Of a DNA stretch of 64,000 nt, positions 1 through 13,300 are shown in pieces. Location of the stretch: positions 18,844,575 to 18,908,574 of the forward strand of contig OZ038533.1 of NCBI GenBank assembly GCA_964036665.1, written 5' to 3'. The DNA is from Gordius sp. MW1. Its lineage: Eukaryota > Nematomorpha > Gordioida > Gordea > Gordiidae. The stretch's first letter is position 1, and each line of letters opens with the position of its first letter. A program made the position numbers and the translations under genes. Below the pieces are notes generated by a model. That model saw only the letters and a list, made by a program, of their open reading frames with translations, was not told where the DNA came from and searched no databases.

Positions 1-35
1 TTGAAATTTTGGGGCACGAGTTTGACTTTAGAGAG

Positions 36-217
36 TAGTGTCGTAAAAACGGGTGGGTTTTGTTTGGTCGACTCGACCTTTACTTTTAGTCGACTAAACA
101 TAAACAGACCTGAAAGGCCTGTTGGTTTGTTATTCTTTGTTGCCTAAACAGACCAACCAAACGTTTGTCGACTTAAACCACAGGTCGACCAAACAAAACC
201 CAGCCGTTTTACAACAC
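36..217. mobile_element. TAGTGTTGTAAAAACGG MITE, copy 1
   Basis: Inverted ends TAGTGTCGTAAAAACGGG and CCGTTTTACAACAC, with GGTCGAC / GTCGACC subterminal motifs. The family ends in TA on both sides in better copies. Confidence 0.85.
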
Positions 218-662
218 GTTTTTGTTTTTTAAATGTTGGTTCTGTAGTGGATATTTTATTTTGTGAATTAAGAAAATTAAGCATCTCTCGTTACTTAAGG
301 CATAAGAGATCTTACATTATGCCTAATCAAAATTTCGGCATCTGCGCGTTTTATTTTTAAAATGTTGGTTTTATTTTCGAAGAAATATGTTTTAACCATG
401 AATCTTAAATGTTCCCTGCAGAGCAACATAATTACTAAGATGTTAGTGGTAATTTATAGTATGTCTTCTCGTTAAAGCATTATATAGTTCTTGACATATC
501 AAAATCAACACAAAGTTTGAGGGGCAGGATTGTTACTAATACAAGAGTTATAATTATTTCGCCTTTACTTAACTATATCTTGTAAACTGCACTAATTTTT
601 TCAATATCACAGCATTTAAATTTTTTTAGTCCAAGGTAGACTCTAAAAATGTATGTTTCATA

Positions 663-828
663 CATGGGCGTAGCCAGCATTGGGATTAGAGGGGATCAAA
701 AATGATTGAGGGAGGGGTAAAATAACTTATTTTTTGAAATTTTAGCCATAATTTTAATAAAAAACAAATTTTTAAATTTAGAGTGGGGCAGCCGCCCCTC
801 CTTGCCCCTCCCCCCGGCTACGCCCATG
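663..828. mobile_element. CATGGGCGTAGCC MITE, copy 1
   Basis: Inverted ends CATGGGCGTAGCC and GGCTACGCCCATG around a G-rich/C-rich pair of subterminal blocks (GAGGGGATC; GGGGCAGCCGCCCC). 166 bp. Confidence 0.88.
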
Positions 829-835
829 TTTCAAA

Positions 836-1305
836 CATAGACTAAATAGACTGCTCATCTCTTATATATTAACGCATCAAAAGTGTTGCAAAAACGACCG
901 CCATTTTGAAAAGTGACGTAGAATTTGTATAGCGATAGATAGTATTGGTCAATAATCATTGATCTTATAATATAAAACAACCCATTTTAATCATTATAGC
1001 GATTTTAAAAATTCATCAAACCATATAAATTGGCAAAAATTCATGTTAGAAAGTAAGTTTAACTGTAGATGGCGCTATAAAAGTTAATATTATTTATAAA
1101 TAATTATTAATTTTTATACCCACATTTTAATTTTCAAAAGCTCATGTTGATAAAACTCAAAATGATTTACATTTTTATATCAAAAAAAATATATAAGGCA
1201 TAACCGAAACCATAAACATAAACCTAACCATTCAATTCACTTTTCAAAATGGATGCCAAAATTTGGAACACTTTTTAAAAGTGGAGAGCAGTCTATTAGT
1301 CTAAG
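836..1305. mobile_element. CATAGACT inverted-repeat element, 470 bp
   Basis: Starts CATAGACTAAATAGACTGCT and ends AGCAGTCTATTAGTCTAAG, flanked by a perfect 8-bp duplication GTTTCAAA (828-835 and 1306-1313). It inserted at the right end of the neighbouring MITE (663-828) and ends 58 bp before the first Trio exon seen. Confidence 0.9.
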
Positions 1306-1363
1306 GTTTCAAATGATTATTTTTATCCCAAAAAATTGTCTCTAATTCGAATTCTATCGACAG

Positions 1364-4300
1364 AATAAACGCAGTGCCTAAAGAAGATAAAACGCTCAAT
1401 GGTAACGGGCTAACATCAAACGAGCCAACTCACCTAGTATCATCGCTACACTCGCAAAAATATAATAGCTTGTGCCCCGACCCGAGGCACGACCTCAAAC
1501 TTATTCGAGCCACGATAGAAACCCTGGCCGAGGCTAAGGCCGAACTTGCGGCTAGCTTGCAATCGGCAAAGGCCAGGCTCGAAACGCAATACAAATTTGC
1601 CAACCTCAAAAAAGAGGCCGAATACGTAATTGAAAACCATTTATATATTTTTTGGAGAATTAGTTTTTACTAATGAGTAGTTTTATTAGATGCGTTTGCC
1701 ATAAAAGAGTAAGAAACATAATATTTGCTCATACAAAGTATGGCCCTATGGCAATGTGGTAGTGTTGTAAAAACGGTTGGGTTTTGTTTGGTCGACCTTT
1801 AGTTTTAGTCGGTTAAACAGACCAATGATTTTTGGTCGATTTTTCTTAGTCGCATAAAGGGACAAAAGATTTTTTGGTCCCTTTGGTCTGTTGATGTATA
1901 GTCGGCCAAAACTAAAGATCGACCAAACAAAACCCAGCCGTTTTTACAGCACTACAACAAGGCAATGACGGTTATTAGAAAAATATTGCTACCGTTATTT
2001 CATCATATAATATAAGCAAAGCACATCCTTGATTGACTTGATAATTGTTTATATTTTTGTGCCTTACATTTACTTTAATCTTCTTCTTCTTTATCAGTTA
2101 TTAGGTTTCACAGTCGTGGGGTTTGTTTTAATTAGTTTCTTCCATCTTCACCGGGTGAGTGTCATGTCTTGATCAATCTCTTTAGTTTTCATAACTTTGT
2201 CGACTCGCCCTTTCCACGTGACACGAGGTCGTCCTCTTACTCTCTTCCCCGGTACCTCCATAACCACTAATTTTCGAGATTTAGATCATTCGTCTCCCTT
2301 CTTAGCATATGACCATACCACCTTAGCCGTTTTTCGTTAATCACGTCCGCCATAGGTTGCATACCCATTTTTGTCACGAGCAATTCATTCGTCATATGGT
2401 CGAGCTTAGGATACCCCCCAAGCTCCATCCTATCATTCTCATCTCTGTGTGGCTTGTAATATCTTTTCTTCCGTGTTTAAAAAATTGTTTTTTATTGCTA
2501 TCTATAGATTGAAACCTGGATCAAAAAAACGTGGGAAAATTTTTGCCAAATAAAAATGGACATCGGCGACGCTAGTCAAGGCGCAGCTCAGCTCCTATCT
2601 CGTTACCATCACTTCCACATGAGCTGCTTAGTACGTATCTTGATGATTATTTTTTTACGTTTACTCAAAGGTTTTAGTTTAGAAATTTTTTACACAGAGA
2701 GAAATATAATTTAAATTCGGTTAAATTACACATTTTAGTACAAGATTTCGTAGAATAATTAATGTAAAGGTGTATTTTTGAGCTATATTTACAAATACAA
2801 GGGTTTGATAGTGTCAAATATAGCTAGCTTAATATTAATTGTTAAAAGAGTATTTATTTGAGTTTAAATATGTTTTGGGATATTTGTCCCCCGAAGTTGA
2901 ATATGTTTATCAAAAGAGGTCGTAAGAAATTTGATATTTTTATACTTTGTTTTCGTGGCAATCGTAATAATAATAGAAAATAGGATTTTTCATTCATTAT
3001 TACTTACATCGCCACTGGATAAAAAACAATTTGTCCCAAATATCGCAAAAAGTTGCGAAAAAAGCAAACTTTAATTTTTGCGACATCTTCATACTATATC
3101 AGAATGCCCCGCTCAATATGGAAAAATTGTATGGTAGCGCCGAGGAATTGATAAACAGCTGTGCCGCGCTAAAGCCTTTGAGCACTGTCAGCGTTACAGC
3201 CGAAATGGTAAATCGAGTAACTCAGAGCTTGACAACTAGTTGGAAAAGATTCACTAACGTCTTGCAAATCCACTCACAAATTCTCAATACCTCGGTCACT
3301 TTTCACCAAAAATTTGAGGAGGTTTGCCTGGATTTTACATTACTCTACCTTTTTTACATCATATTAAGAGCTTACAATTGATTTTTGATGTTGTAATTAT
3401 GTGAAAAAACGAGGAAATTTGCGTTACCTTTTGAAAAATCAACTTTTTTATCCCGTTATTTTTAGGTCATTGTGCAAGCTTATAGTCCTGCTCTTGGGCC
3501 TAGCCAGGGAATGGCAGGGAGAGGCGGCTGCCCCCATTTAAAACCAGAAATTCTTAAGAATTTATTATAATTATGGCTTAAATTTTTCAAAAAGTTACAA
3601 TTTTGCCCCTCCTTAAAGCATTATTGTCCCCCCTCTCTAATTTCAATCCTGGCTACGCCCATGGTTCTGTTATATTTTATTAGCCTTTTTAGACCTCAAG
3701 ATAGATATGTGAAATATTTTATTATATTGTAGGCTTATTTGTAGGTAGTTTGAAATAAAATGTTTTTTTTTAAGTTCAAAGATAAATTCTTTAAGAATTA
3801 GATTATTTATAAAGTTTTTTATTTATTTTCTCCCTAAATGTAGCATGCCACTCGTATGCCTACGCTGTGTGAAGCTGCCCGCGAATTACCGAATAATAAC
3901 GAAGATTCCGAAATTATTATGGAATGCATGACACACCACCAAAACACGATGGATGAGGTGGCAGCCCTTTTTAACGAGGTTTGTAAAACTTTCTAAAAAA
4001 ACGATCTAAAATTTATATATAAATTTCGCGCAAAAATTAAAATCGCAATTTTTCCAATTAAGTTTAAAATCTAATTTATGACCGAGGAACTTTTATTTTG
4101 TAATTTATTATGACGTATCCTAGTGAATTGGTTTGTAAAACAGCGCCTGTATCTGTTTAAAATTTGTGTGCCATTTAAAATTGATCTGTATTAGCGTTGC
4201 AAAAACGGCTGGGTTTTGTTTGGTCGACCTTTTGTTTTAGTCAACTAAAGGTTTTGTGGTTTGTTTCTCTTAGACTACCTCGAGGCTTGGTCGAAATTTG

Positions 4301-7300
4301 AAAAAAGAGCCAGAGTCGACCATTAGTCTTATTTATACCAAAGTTCGACCAAACAAAACTCAGCCGTTTTTATTTTGGCTTATATATGCCAAAATTAGAG
4401 GTGATAACTTTATTTGTTCTTAGCCCTAAAAATATTTTAAAAGGTCAAAATTGAAAAAATTACCCAAGGAATCTTTATTTGACACAAGCAGGACTAATTG
4501 TAGATCCTTAAAATTTTTTATGACTCGGCTCTTACTTAAAGCCTTAAAGCATATAATTTTAGTTTCATTTAAACACTATATTTTTACACAATTTTATAAT
4601 GATTATTTTTTAAAAAAAAAGATAAGTAAACAAGGCAAAACCCTGATATCGCTAGTCGGTTCGATCAACAACATCTTATCGCCTTTGGCCGCATCTTCGG
4701 GCCTACTCAGTGCCGAACAGATGACAACCAGCAATTGTTTCCCATGGTCCAGCTCTGCCCTGCCCGACTATGGGGATGCTTGTGGGCACGTTCTAGAGTT
4801 GCTTAGAGAAACCACCAATAGACACAGACACTTAGAGACCGCTATGATGGAAAAACATCGCGCCTTGCAAAAGATGCTGAGATACGCGTTGTTTAAGAAA
4901 GACGTGCAACATGTAAAATATACAATCATGCCTTTTATAATTTGAATCAGTGAGAAACTTTACCTAAGAGTTATATATCATAATCTCGTGCGCTTTTACA
5001 GTTAAACTACAATTAAAGCTGTTTTTTTTATATAAAATAGTTCCAGTAACTTGTTACTTAACAGTATACGTAGAACCGACGAAATGCCTTGGCAGGGAGG
5101 GGCGGCTCCTCCCCTACCCCTCTAAATCCAAAAAAATCATCAAAAATTTGATATAATTATGACTAAATTTGGAGAAAATTATTATTTTGCCCCTCCCTAA
5201 ATCGTTATTGTCATTATTGGCCCCCTCTAACCAATCCTGGCTACGCCCATGGGCCTTGGCTATTGTTTATTTTTCAAAAAACGTTGGATAGTGTCGTTAT
5301 CTTCGTTAAAGTTAATAGTTTAGTGTAAGTTAAAAAATCATAACTGTCGTAGTCCTTGGATTCCTATTGTAATAACTCCGAGATTAGTGGCAAAAATTTG
5401 CTTGAAAAACCTTAATTTTGGTTTTGGCACTTTCATTTGACATGATTAATTTCTCAGAAGGCTATGGTTTCCATTTATGTCTTAGAAGCTTTTGGACCAA
5501 CTATAGGTAGGCTATTGTGCGACTCCTTAAGTAATACGCAAATTTTGAAGAATTAAGTGAAATTTACCGACCTGTTTTTAGTTTAACATTTACCTACTGC
5601 TATGATAAGATAGAGTATTGTGATGTTTTAAGAACCTTTTACTGATTATCAGAACTAACGTATATAAATACAAATTAGGTTATTGAAGGAGATAGTTTTA
5701 GATTGTTTTGTTTTGTATAATCAATAAATTTGTTAATTTTTAATTTATGACTTTAAAATTATTTAATAGGTATTTGAATGGATTGAAAATCATGGGAAAG
5801 CGTTTCTGCTCAAGAAAAATGGCGTAGGGCGATCTCTGCCTCGCGCTCGGGCTTTGCTCAAGAGTCATCACATATTTGAACAAATAGCTCAAGTTAAAAT
5901 TAAATGCCATTTTTTTATCATTCATTTTAATTGAAAAAAAACTCATGATAAAATGAGGTTTGAAGTTAATCATTAGAAATTTATAAGGTTTTCAAGGCAA
6001 AAAAGGTCCTTTGCATGGGGTTCATGTGGGTTTTTGTTTGTCCATCTAACCTCTCAGTTTGTTTTGTTGTTGCAGATCATTAATTTTTATTATATAAATG
6101 GGGTATAATTAATAACAAAAAATTATTTTGGAAAAATAGTACATGAATATTTCTCATAATAAATCTTGGATTGAATGACATATGCATAAAAGCAAAATTT
6201 AAGCATTTTAGATCCGTCGATTTGGTTGATTTTGCTTAATAAAAATTGAAATGCAATGTTGAAAATTAAGCCTAAAAAAGTATTTGTAGGTTTTAATATA
6301 AGGATTTGTTAAAATTTTGCCTTCGCATTTTCCTTAGAATACCTACACGAACTCTCGCAAACTATTGCTCGCAGCCGAAGGCATGATGAATGCGTTCGGG
6401 ACCGACGAGTTAGCTTCAAAAATATGCTCACCCCAAGATATCCATAAAATAACGGAGGAGCTGAGGACGAGCGTTCGCGAATTTTACGCTAGCGTCAAAG
6501 ATAAGCGCATAATCTTGGAGACGTCCGTCAATTTCCATTCTCAACTCTACGATGTAATGCCTCTCTAAAAAGCGCTTTGTGTTTCCTATAATATGTGAAT
6601 TTAAAGTTTTACTTACATAATATTTTGAGGATGAAATATCTATTGTAATCCTTGTAAAGGCGATTTTGGATGTATATTATGGGGTACCAATTTTGTGGTC
6701 TGGAAAGTTTTAAAAATAATAAGCCGCTACTGCTAACATTTTTTCCGAGAGCGTTGAAGATTATTTTAATATTTTTATGTAAATATCGCGGAGATGTGGC
6801 AATAATAGAAAAACGCATTATAACTTAGGCAAAAACATAGTGTATGACTATCAAACATAAAAAGCGAATCGCGAAAGATTTAAGGTCGTGTTTGGCAAAA
6901 CTTTTTTGACTTTTGTGGAAAACACGATATTTTAAGGTTGTTGTATTAAAGAACATTAGCTTATACATATTATTGTATATAACTTAAGTATTTGAACCAT
7001 ATCGACAATTTTTGAAATATTACCATTTGTCCCCCAGAATTACAAGTGTAGAAATGTAATTAGTAAGAATTTGTGAAATGAATTTAAGTTTCGAGGTTGT
7101 TTTATAAAGTTTATTAATGCCTTCAAGTTGGAGTTTTTAATTATAACCATTAAAATAAGCAATTTTAATATTTCTTGGTTTATAAAACACATCCATCACA
7201 TTGCGTATTTTACAGAAATTTTCAAAGTTTTATTCGATGTTATAGCCAAATTTGTAAATTTTCTCGTTTTAGCTTACTCTATGGTTTCAAGAATTGAGAG

Positions 7301-10300
7301 CTCTCTTCGAAAATTTTACGTTTGCCGAATGCCCTGACGCGGTCGAACAAACGCTCATCGAACATTCCCAGCGCATTATGGCGCTCATGGAAGCCGCTGG
7401 CGCAGTGCAAAACGACGGTCATGCCTTGCTAGCTTTCATGGAGTAGGCGCTTGCAAATATTAATAAGATACAATCTTTTTTTAATTTAAAAATTTAAACA
7501 AATTACTATGGACTGGAAAATTGATAAAATTTAATGAAGGGCACCGGTTAAAAATTATTTTAGAAGATCACAATGGAAATCGTTAAATCCAACACGATTT
7601 CCATACGCGGATCAATGCCATCCGTTTAGTTATAGTGCGTTTTTATATTTTTTTTAGTCGTGAATGTAATTTTTCGTATACCACCTAATAAATAAACTTT
7701 AGTACTAGGAGAATATCATTGTTTTTAAAATAATTTGAAAGCGTAATGGTTTATATATTTACATTTAATAATTGTTAATGGATGACGCGATTGTAAGAAC
7801 ATTAAATTTCAGAAATTTAAACTTTGTAATTAATGTTTTAAACTCTAACTTTTACAATATATTCCACATTGCCTTGCCAATAGGTTCTAATTTTATTAAA
7901 ATACATTTAGTTTAAAATTTTAGCAAATTCAAAATTTTGCCACAACTAGTTTGCGGTTTCCTTGGAATAGGATTGACTTAATAATTTTTGCGGGAAAATG
8001 TTAAAGTTTGTTACTTTGATAAAGTATAGTTTCTTAAATCTGATTTGCTCCTATTCCACATCAACTAATATTAATTCTTTAAGTTAGGGTCTCTTATAAT
8101 TAATTCGAGCTCAAACACTAGCACGAAAGAATTAAAAACGAGCGATTTATAAAGATATGGCCAAATATGGCCAAACTATAATATATAAAAAATGGGAATT
8201 CGCTATTAAACCAAGAACCTCTAACGATATATTTACACAATTTAAAAAAAATTTAAAGATGTGGTTGATTTTTCTATAATTTTAAATCACTTCTCTATAA
8301 ATGGACGTTTTATGAATAGTTGATATGCATATTAATGGTTTCACAACAAATTTTTGCTAAGTATTTTATTCAAATTGCTAAGTATTTTTAGCGTCATTGC
8401 TAAGTATTTAATTCGTTTGCTAAGTATTTAAATAAATTTTGCTTAATGTTTGTGTATATATAGGAAAAGGGGTATAACTCATGAAAATGATGATAGCGGA
8501 TCGTACCAGCAAGTATCGGGGATGTTAAAAGAATTTGAAAAAATACGCATAGATACCGATAATGCCTGGGCCTCCCATAAATATAAGCTCGAAATGGCGC
8601 TTCGATTTCAAGCTTACGAACAGCAATCCTTCGAAGTTAGCTTTGCCTTAAATATATGTGGATGGGTTTTATTAAAATATTTCAAAAAATATTTCTATAA
8701 TGGGACAATGACAATAAATTGTTAATTATTGCGAACGTATACGTTCCTTTAAAGTATCGTTAAATATATTTTCTGTTGCTAGGTTATTAATATTACTTCT
8801 CATTAAATCTTGCTTCTGGAAGATTGTTTAATGTAAAATTTTCAAGTTGAATTCGGCGGGCCCTATAACAAGATTCGGGCATATTTTTTTATATGATGGT
8901 TATTTTGTCATTTTTTTAAACGTACCATATTTGTTAATCGTATTTCTCATCCATAAAATCTAGAAAAAAAAATTCCACGGAATTCATTTCTGATATCGAA
9001 AACTTTCACGAGGGTAGTTGAACAAAACAGTGAAAAAGTTTTAGAGGTCAATTAAGATAAGTGTTAAGGCATATGCTAGGCCTGATATTTGTTATATCTC
9101 CTTCTTCATTTTCAAGTTTTTGGTCCCACAGCCGTGGGGTTTGTTTTTATGAGATTTTTCCATCTTGATTAATCTTCTTAAGTTTATATAACTTTGTCCA
9201 CTTGCCCTTTCCACGTAACACGAGGTCGTCCTCTTCCTCTCATCCCCGGTACCTATATGTCCAGTACTTTCGAGACTTACATCAAAATGAAAAATATCAA
9301 TTTAAAAAACTTTGAATCGTGTTTAATTTGCGAAAATTTGCCAAACCTATTATTTGTTTAATTGGTGCTAGATTTTATCACAACTAAAATTTTGGGACGA
9401 AAATTTGCGGACTTTACCGTGCCAAGATATTCACCCCACTCTAGCAGAACGAGAGATTAATTCGATAGCTAAAATGATGTTGCATTCCTCAAGCTTGGTC
9501 AATGGCTTATTAGGACACGGTCGAGATCTATGTCAAGTATTAATCTGTTTTTTTTGCAAGTTTTTTTATTGGTCGTTATTTTTTTACGATTTCATTTTAA
9601 AATGCACAAATTATTATACTATCGCCTCTTCAAAAAATTTTTACTTGGAGCACTAATTGTGTGCATGTAAGGGATCTAATACATTAAGTATATTTATTTT
9701 GACTGGATTTATGCGTATATGAAGATTTTGCGCGTTTTTATATCATTTAAATATATTTCGTGGCTTCACTTATAACATTAAGTTGTGCCAATGAAATTTC
9801 CCTCATCTATTGCATTATAAATAAATCAATTTCACTGTATATGTGATAATACTATATAGTATATAACGCAAGATTGGCATTATCTTCTAGCATAGGATCA
9901 TTTTTGGGTATTAAAACAAAAACTTCTGGAATATTATTTAAAGGTTTTATTTATAAATTAATATGTTTCCATAAATATGCGAGAAATTAAGCAGTCCAAT
10001 CACTAGAACCATTAAGAATTTTCGTAAAAATTACTTTTTTTATGTAACATATTCAACATTTGTGTTTATGCATATGTAAGGTATTAGAAACTTCGGGCAA
10101 TTTCTATTCTCAAGAAAATGACGCCGAACTATTGGCACACATCCGTTCTCTCATGATATGTATGGAGCAAAGAAATGCCGAACTGCAAATTGCTTCTGAA
10201 CGTAAACGCGCTAACTTAGAAAGATCCATTCAGTTGGAATCTCTCGCTGAGGAATGCTCTCACGTAATTATTATTATATAATAATAATTTTAACGTAAAA

Positions 10301-13300
10301 CTAGTTTTTATTTATAATTGGCATATATACGCTTTTTCATTTTTTGGGCTACCTAAATTTTAAGACATTTATTGGGGGTGAAGTATATAAATTTTCATGT
10401 TTCTTTCCTCTATTTATTCAGACCATTCTGACTATTGGCAAAACGAAATCCATGCTAAACTCCAGCCTTACTATACCCTCATCTTTAATAGATGCTGAAC
10501 AAGTGGAGCGTAACTACGAACCTTGTAGAAAGGCTATCGAGGTACAACGATCTTAATAGCGTGAAACTTTTAAAAAAACTTTAGTTTATAACTTTAAAAC
10601 CTAAACCAATTGCTTATTTAAGCTAGGACTTGATTGTCTAATTGCCTCGCAAGTTTTTGATACTTTTTATTATAGATTAGACGAGTTTTTTTCTCCTAAA
10701 TTCTCAGCGTTATTTAGCGAAGCTTAACCGCATTATATAATCGGAAAGTTAAAAGAGCGTTTTTGGATATGATTTATCTTTGAATCCATGCAAAGCGTAT
10801 AATTTTTTCAATAACTATTATTCTATGTAAGTTTTCAAATTATAACGCGCTAGAAAATCCAGGAGCGTTTTTTCCACGTTCAAGTTAAAATGGAAACTTT
10901 CCTATCTCACCTCGTGCCCATGCGAACTCACGGTAATGCCCAATCTATGGGCTCGGGTTCTAGTAATCAACATCAGTCTTCTTGTTCTTCCCACGGCGGT
11001 AGTAGTCAGAGGTAATGATTCCCTGGTTTTAAAGCAAAATTGAGCTTTAAAATTTAGTTAAAATTGACAAAGTTTTGCACTGACTGTCGATAATAAATTG
11101 TGGCTTGGTCAATAGGGAAGACTTTTATTTGTAATTTTATTAATCCAAACACCTATTTAAAGTTGATACGCACAAATTTTATACCAATAGTAGCTTCCTG
11201 TTCCGCTACTTTTGGTAAGAAAGCATTAGCATTTTTTAAATCATTTTATTCCAATAGTAGCTTCCTGTTCCGCTACTTTTGGCAAGAAAGCATTAGCATT
11301 TTTTAAATCGATAGGAAACAGATCCCCTAAAGCTAAATAATTCACCCAGCTTTATTTTACCTCAAAAAATCGGCATTTTAATAGCTAAATATAATTACAA
11401 ATCTTTATCTGACACATAGCCTTGACGAATCTGATAAAGAGTCTTATATTAATTTATGCTCGCTTATTGTATATTTCACTTATCAATTTTACCGAATAAA
11501 AGCATTCTAACAACAACAAAAAAGTAATCAGGCCTAGAGTCCATTATAAATTAGTTAACTTTGAGGAGGCGGGTCATAGTCATTTTTGCCTTTTGTCACC
11601 ATTAGTCAGAGGTCATCCCTAACCTCGGTGGATTCGTCGGGTCAAAACGCAAACGACTCCATAACCACCCCTGGCTGTTCGGCCACGCTAAATGAGGATA
11701 AGGGTCAAAACGTGCCTGTAGCCGTGGAAGATTGCTGCAAAGTTGCCGTCACGACAGAACAACAACCCCTACCCGACCCCGATCGAGATTGTATCAAGGC
11801 CCGAGCCGAAATTATGGCCCAAAACCTGGGCCGGGAATGGCAGGGCTTAATTTTGCGGGCCCAAGAACAGCATAAATTAGTGCAAACCGCTGGCAAATTT
11901 TACCGCAACGTAGAACACCTGGCATCAATTTTCGATACCCTGCTCAATGATTACGCAATTTCTCAAGCTTACGACGGCTCCTCCAGTTCAACCTACATTT
12001 CATCACCTTCTTCATACGGCGCTTACAGCACTCAAGGTTTGTTGAGAATAAACTATGGGGGGGGGGGGACGATATTAAAAAGTTGTGTTAAAATTAACAC
12101 TAGACTGATGATTATAAAAGATTTTTTTCTACGTAGATGGTTTATATGTTTACAAATTGCTTAGTTTCCTAGAATAAAGAAGGAAGATATTCGGTTTTAG
12201 GAGTTTTAAATTGCACAAGAACCGTGATTTACTAATTTGCAAAACTAAGTCTCAAATTGCGGAATTGATTCATTTGGGAGAAACTCTTATTTGGGCACTG
12301 GCTTTTTTTGTTAGCGATTGTTTATAAAAGATTGTGATTTTAAATTATTTATATATTCACTTACGGATAGAATAAGTCCTTGCACGGATAAAGGTTATAC
12401 GCTATACTGTTTTTGTGTGCTTATTAAAATCTTTAAAAACAACGAACCTTTCTTTATCTACCATATTTTAAGGTATTTTGCAAAAAGCCTAAAAGGAAAT
12501 TATAAAATGTACGATTTTAAAGTGTCTTTTTATCCCCGAATGAAGCTTTATTTTCAAACTACAGTGTGTTTTAAAATAGGGTATACAAGCTTTGTAACAC
12601 TGAATTAATTTTTTTTTAACTATATTTATAACTCGCGAAAAATAAAATAAATTTCTTTGCTCATTCCACAAACAGCTATGTCACAGCCCACGGTTCGATA
12701 TTACGAATGGTGTGATCACCTTAACAATCAATCCCCTAACTCTTCCGACAATGACGAAGATCCATGCTATTACGAATGTATCGAAAATCACATTAACGTC
12801 CAGGAGGTTTAAATTACAAAAAAACCTGACATTTTGTGAAATTATTATTTCTTGGTGGAAATATTACTAAAAATATATGTGTAAATTTTGTAATAGAACG
12901 ACCCCGTTCAAAAAATGGAAAATTATAGGAAGAAAGAGTGGGCTAGACATCAGGCACGCGTCGCTCGTTGCCTGAAAAAAACTGAAGGCCTTAAGGTTGC
13001 CATTAGAAATCACCAGGACCAAAAAGAAGCCTTTCTCAAAGTACTCATTTTTTACTACGCAAAATTGTTAAACGACGATCGATGTCTTTAGATACTGGTT
13101 TTATATGCATGAAGAACATATATAGTAAAATGTTTTGTTGTTAACATTTGATTATTGGAAAATTTATTAGAGACAAGTTGTTTACGATACATGAAATAAC
13201 ATTTGATAAATATTATGTTTCTCTGGTTATAGGTAAACTAGGAGGCTTAGGGAGGGGCAAAATGATCATTTTTCAAACTTTTAACCTTAATTTTAATAAA

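Noticed and set aside
1-660. A further upstream Trio exon before 1364
   Set aside because: No frame with spectrin-like pattern and both splice sites was found; the region is mostly MITE and AT-rich DNA.
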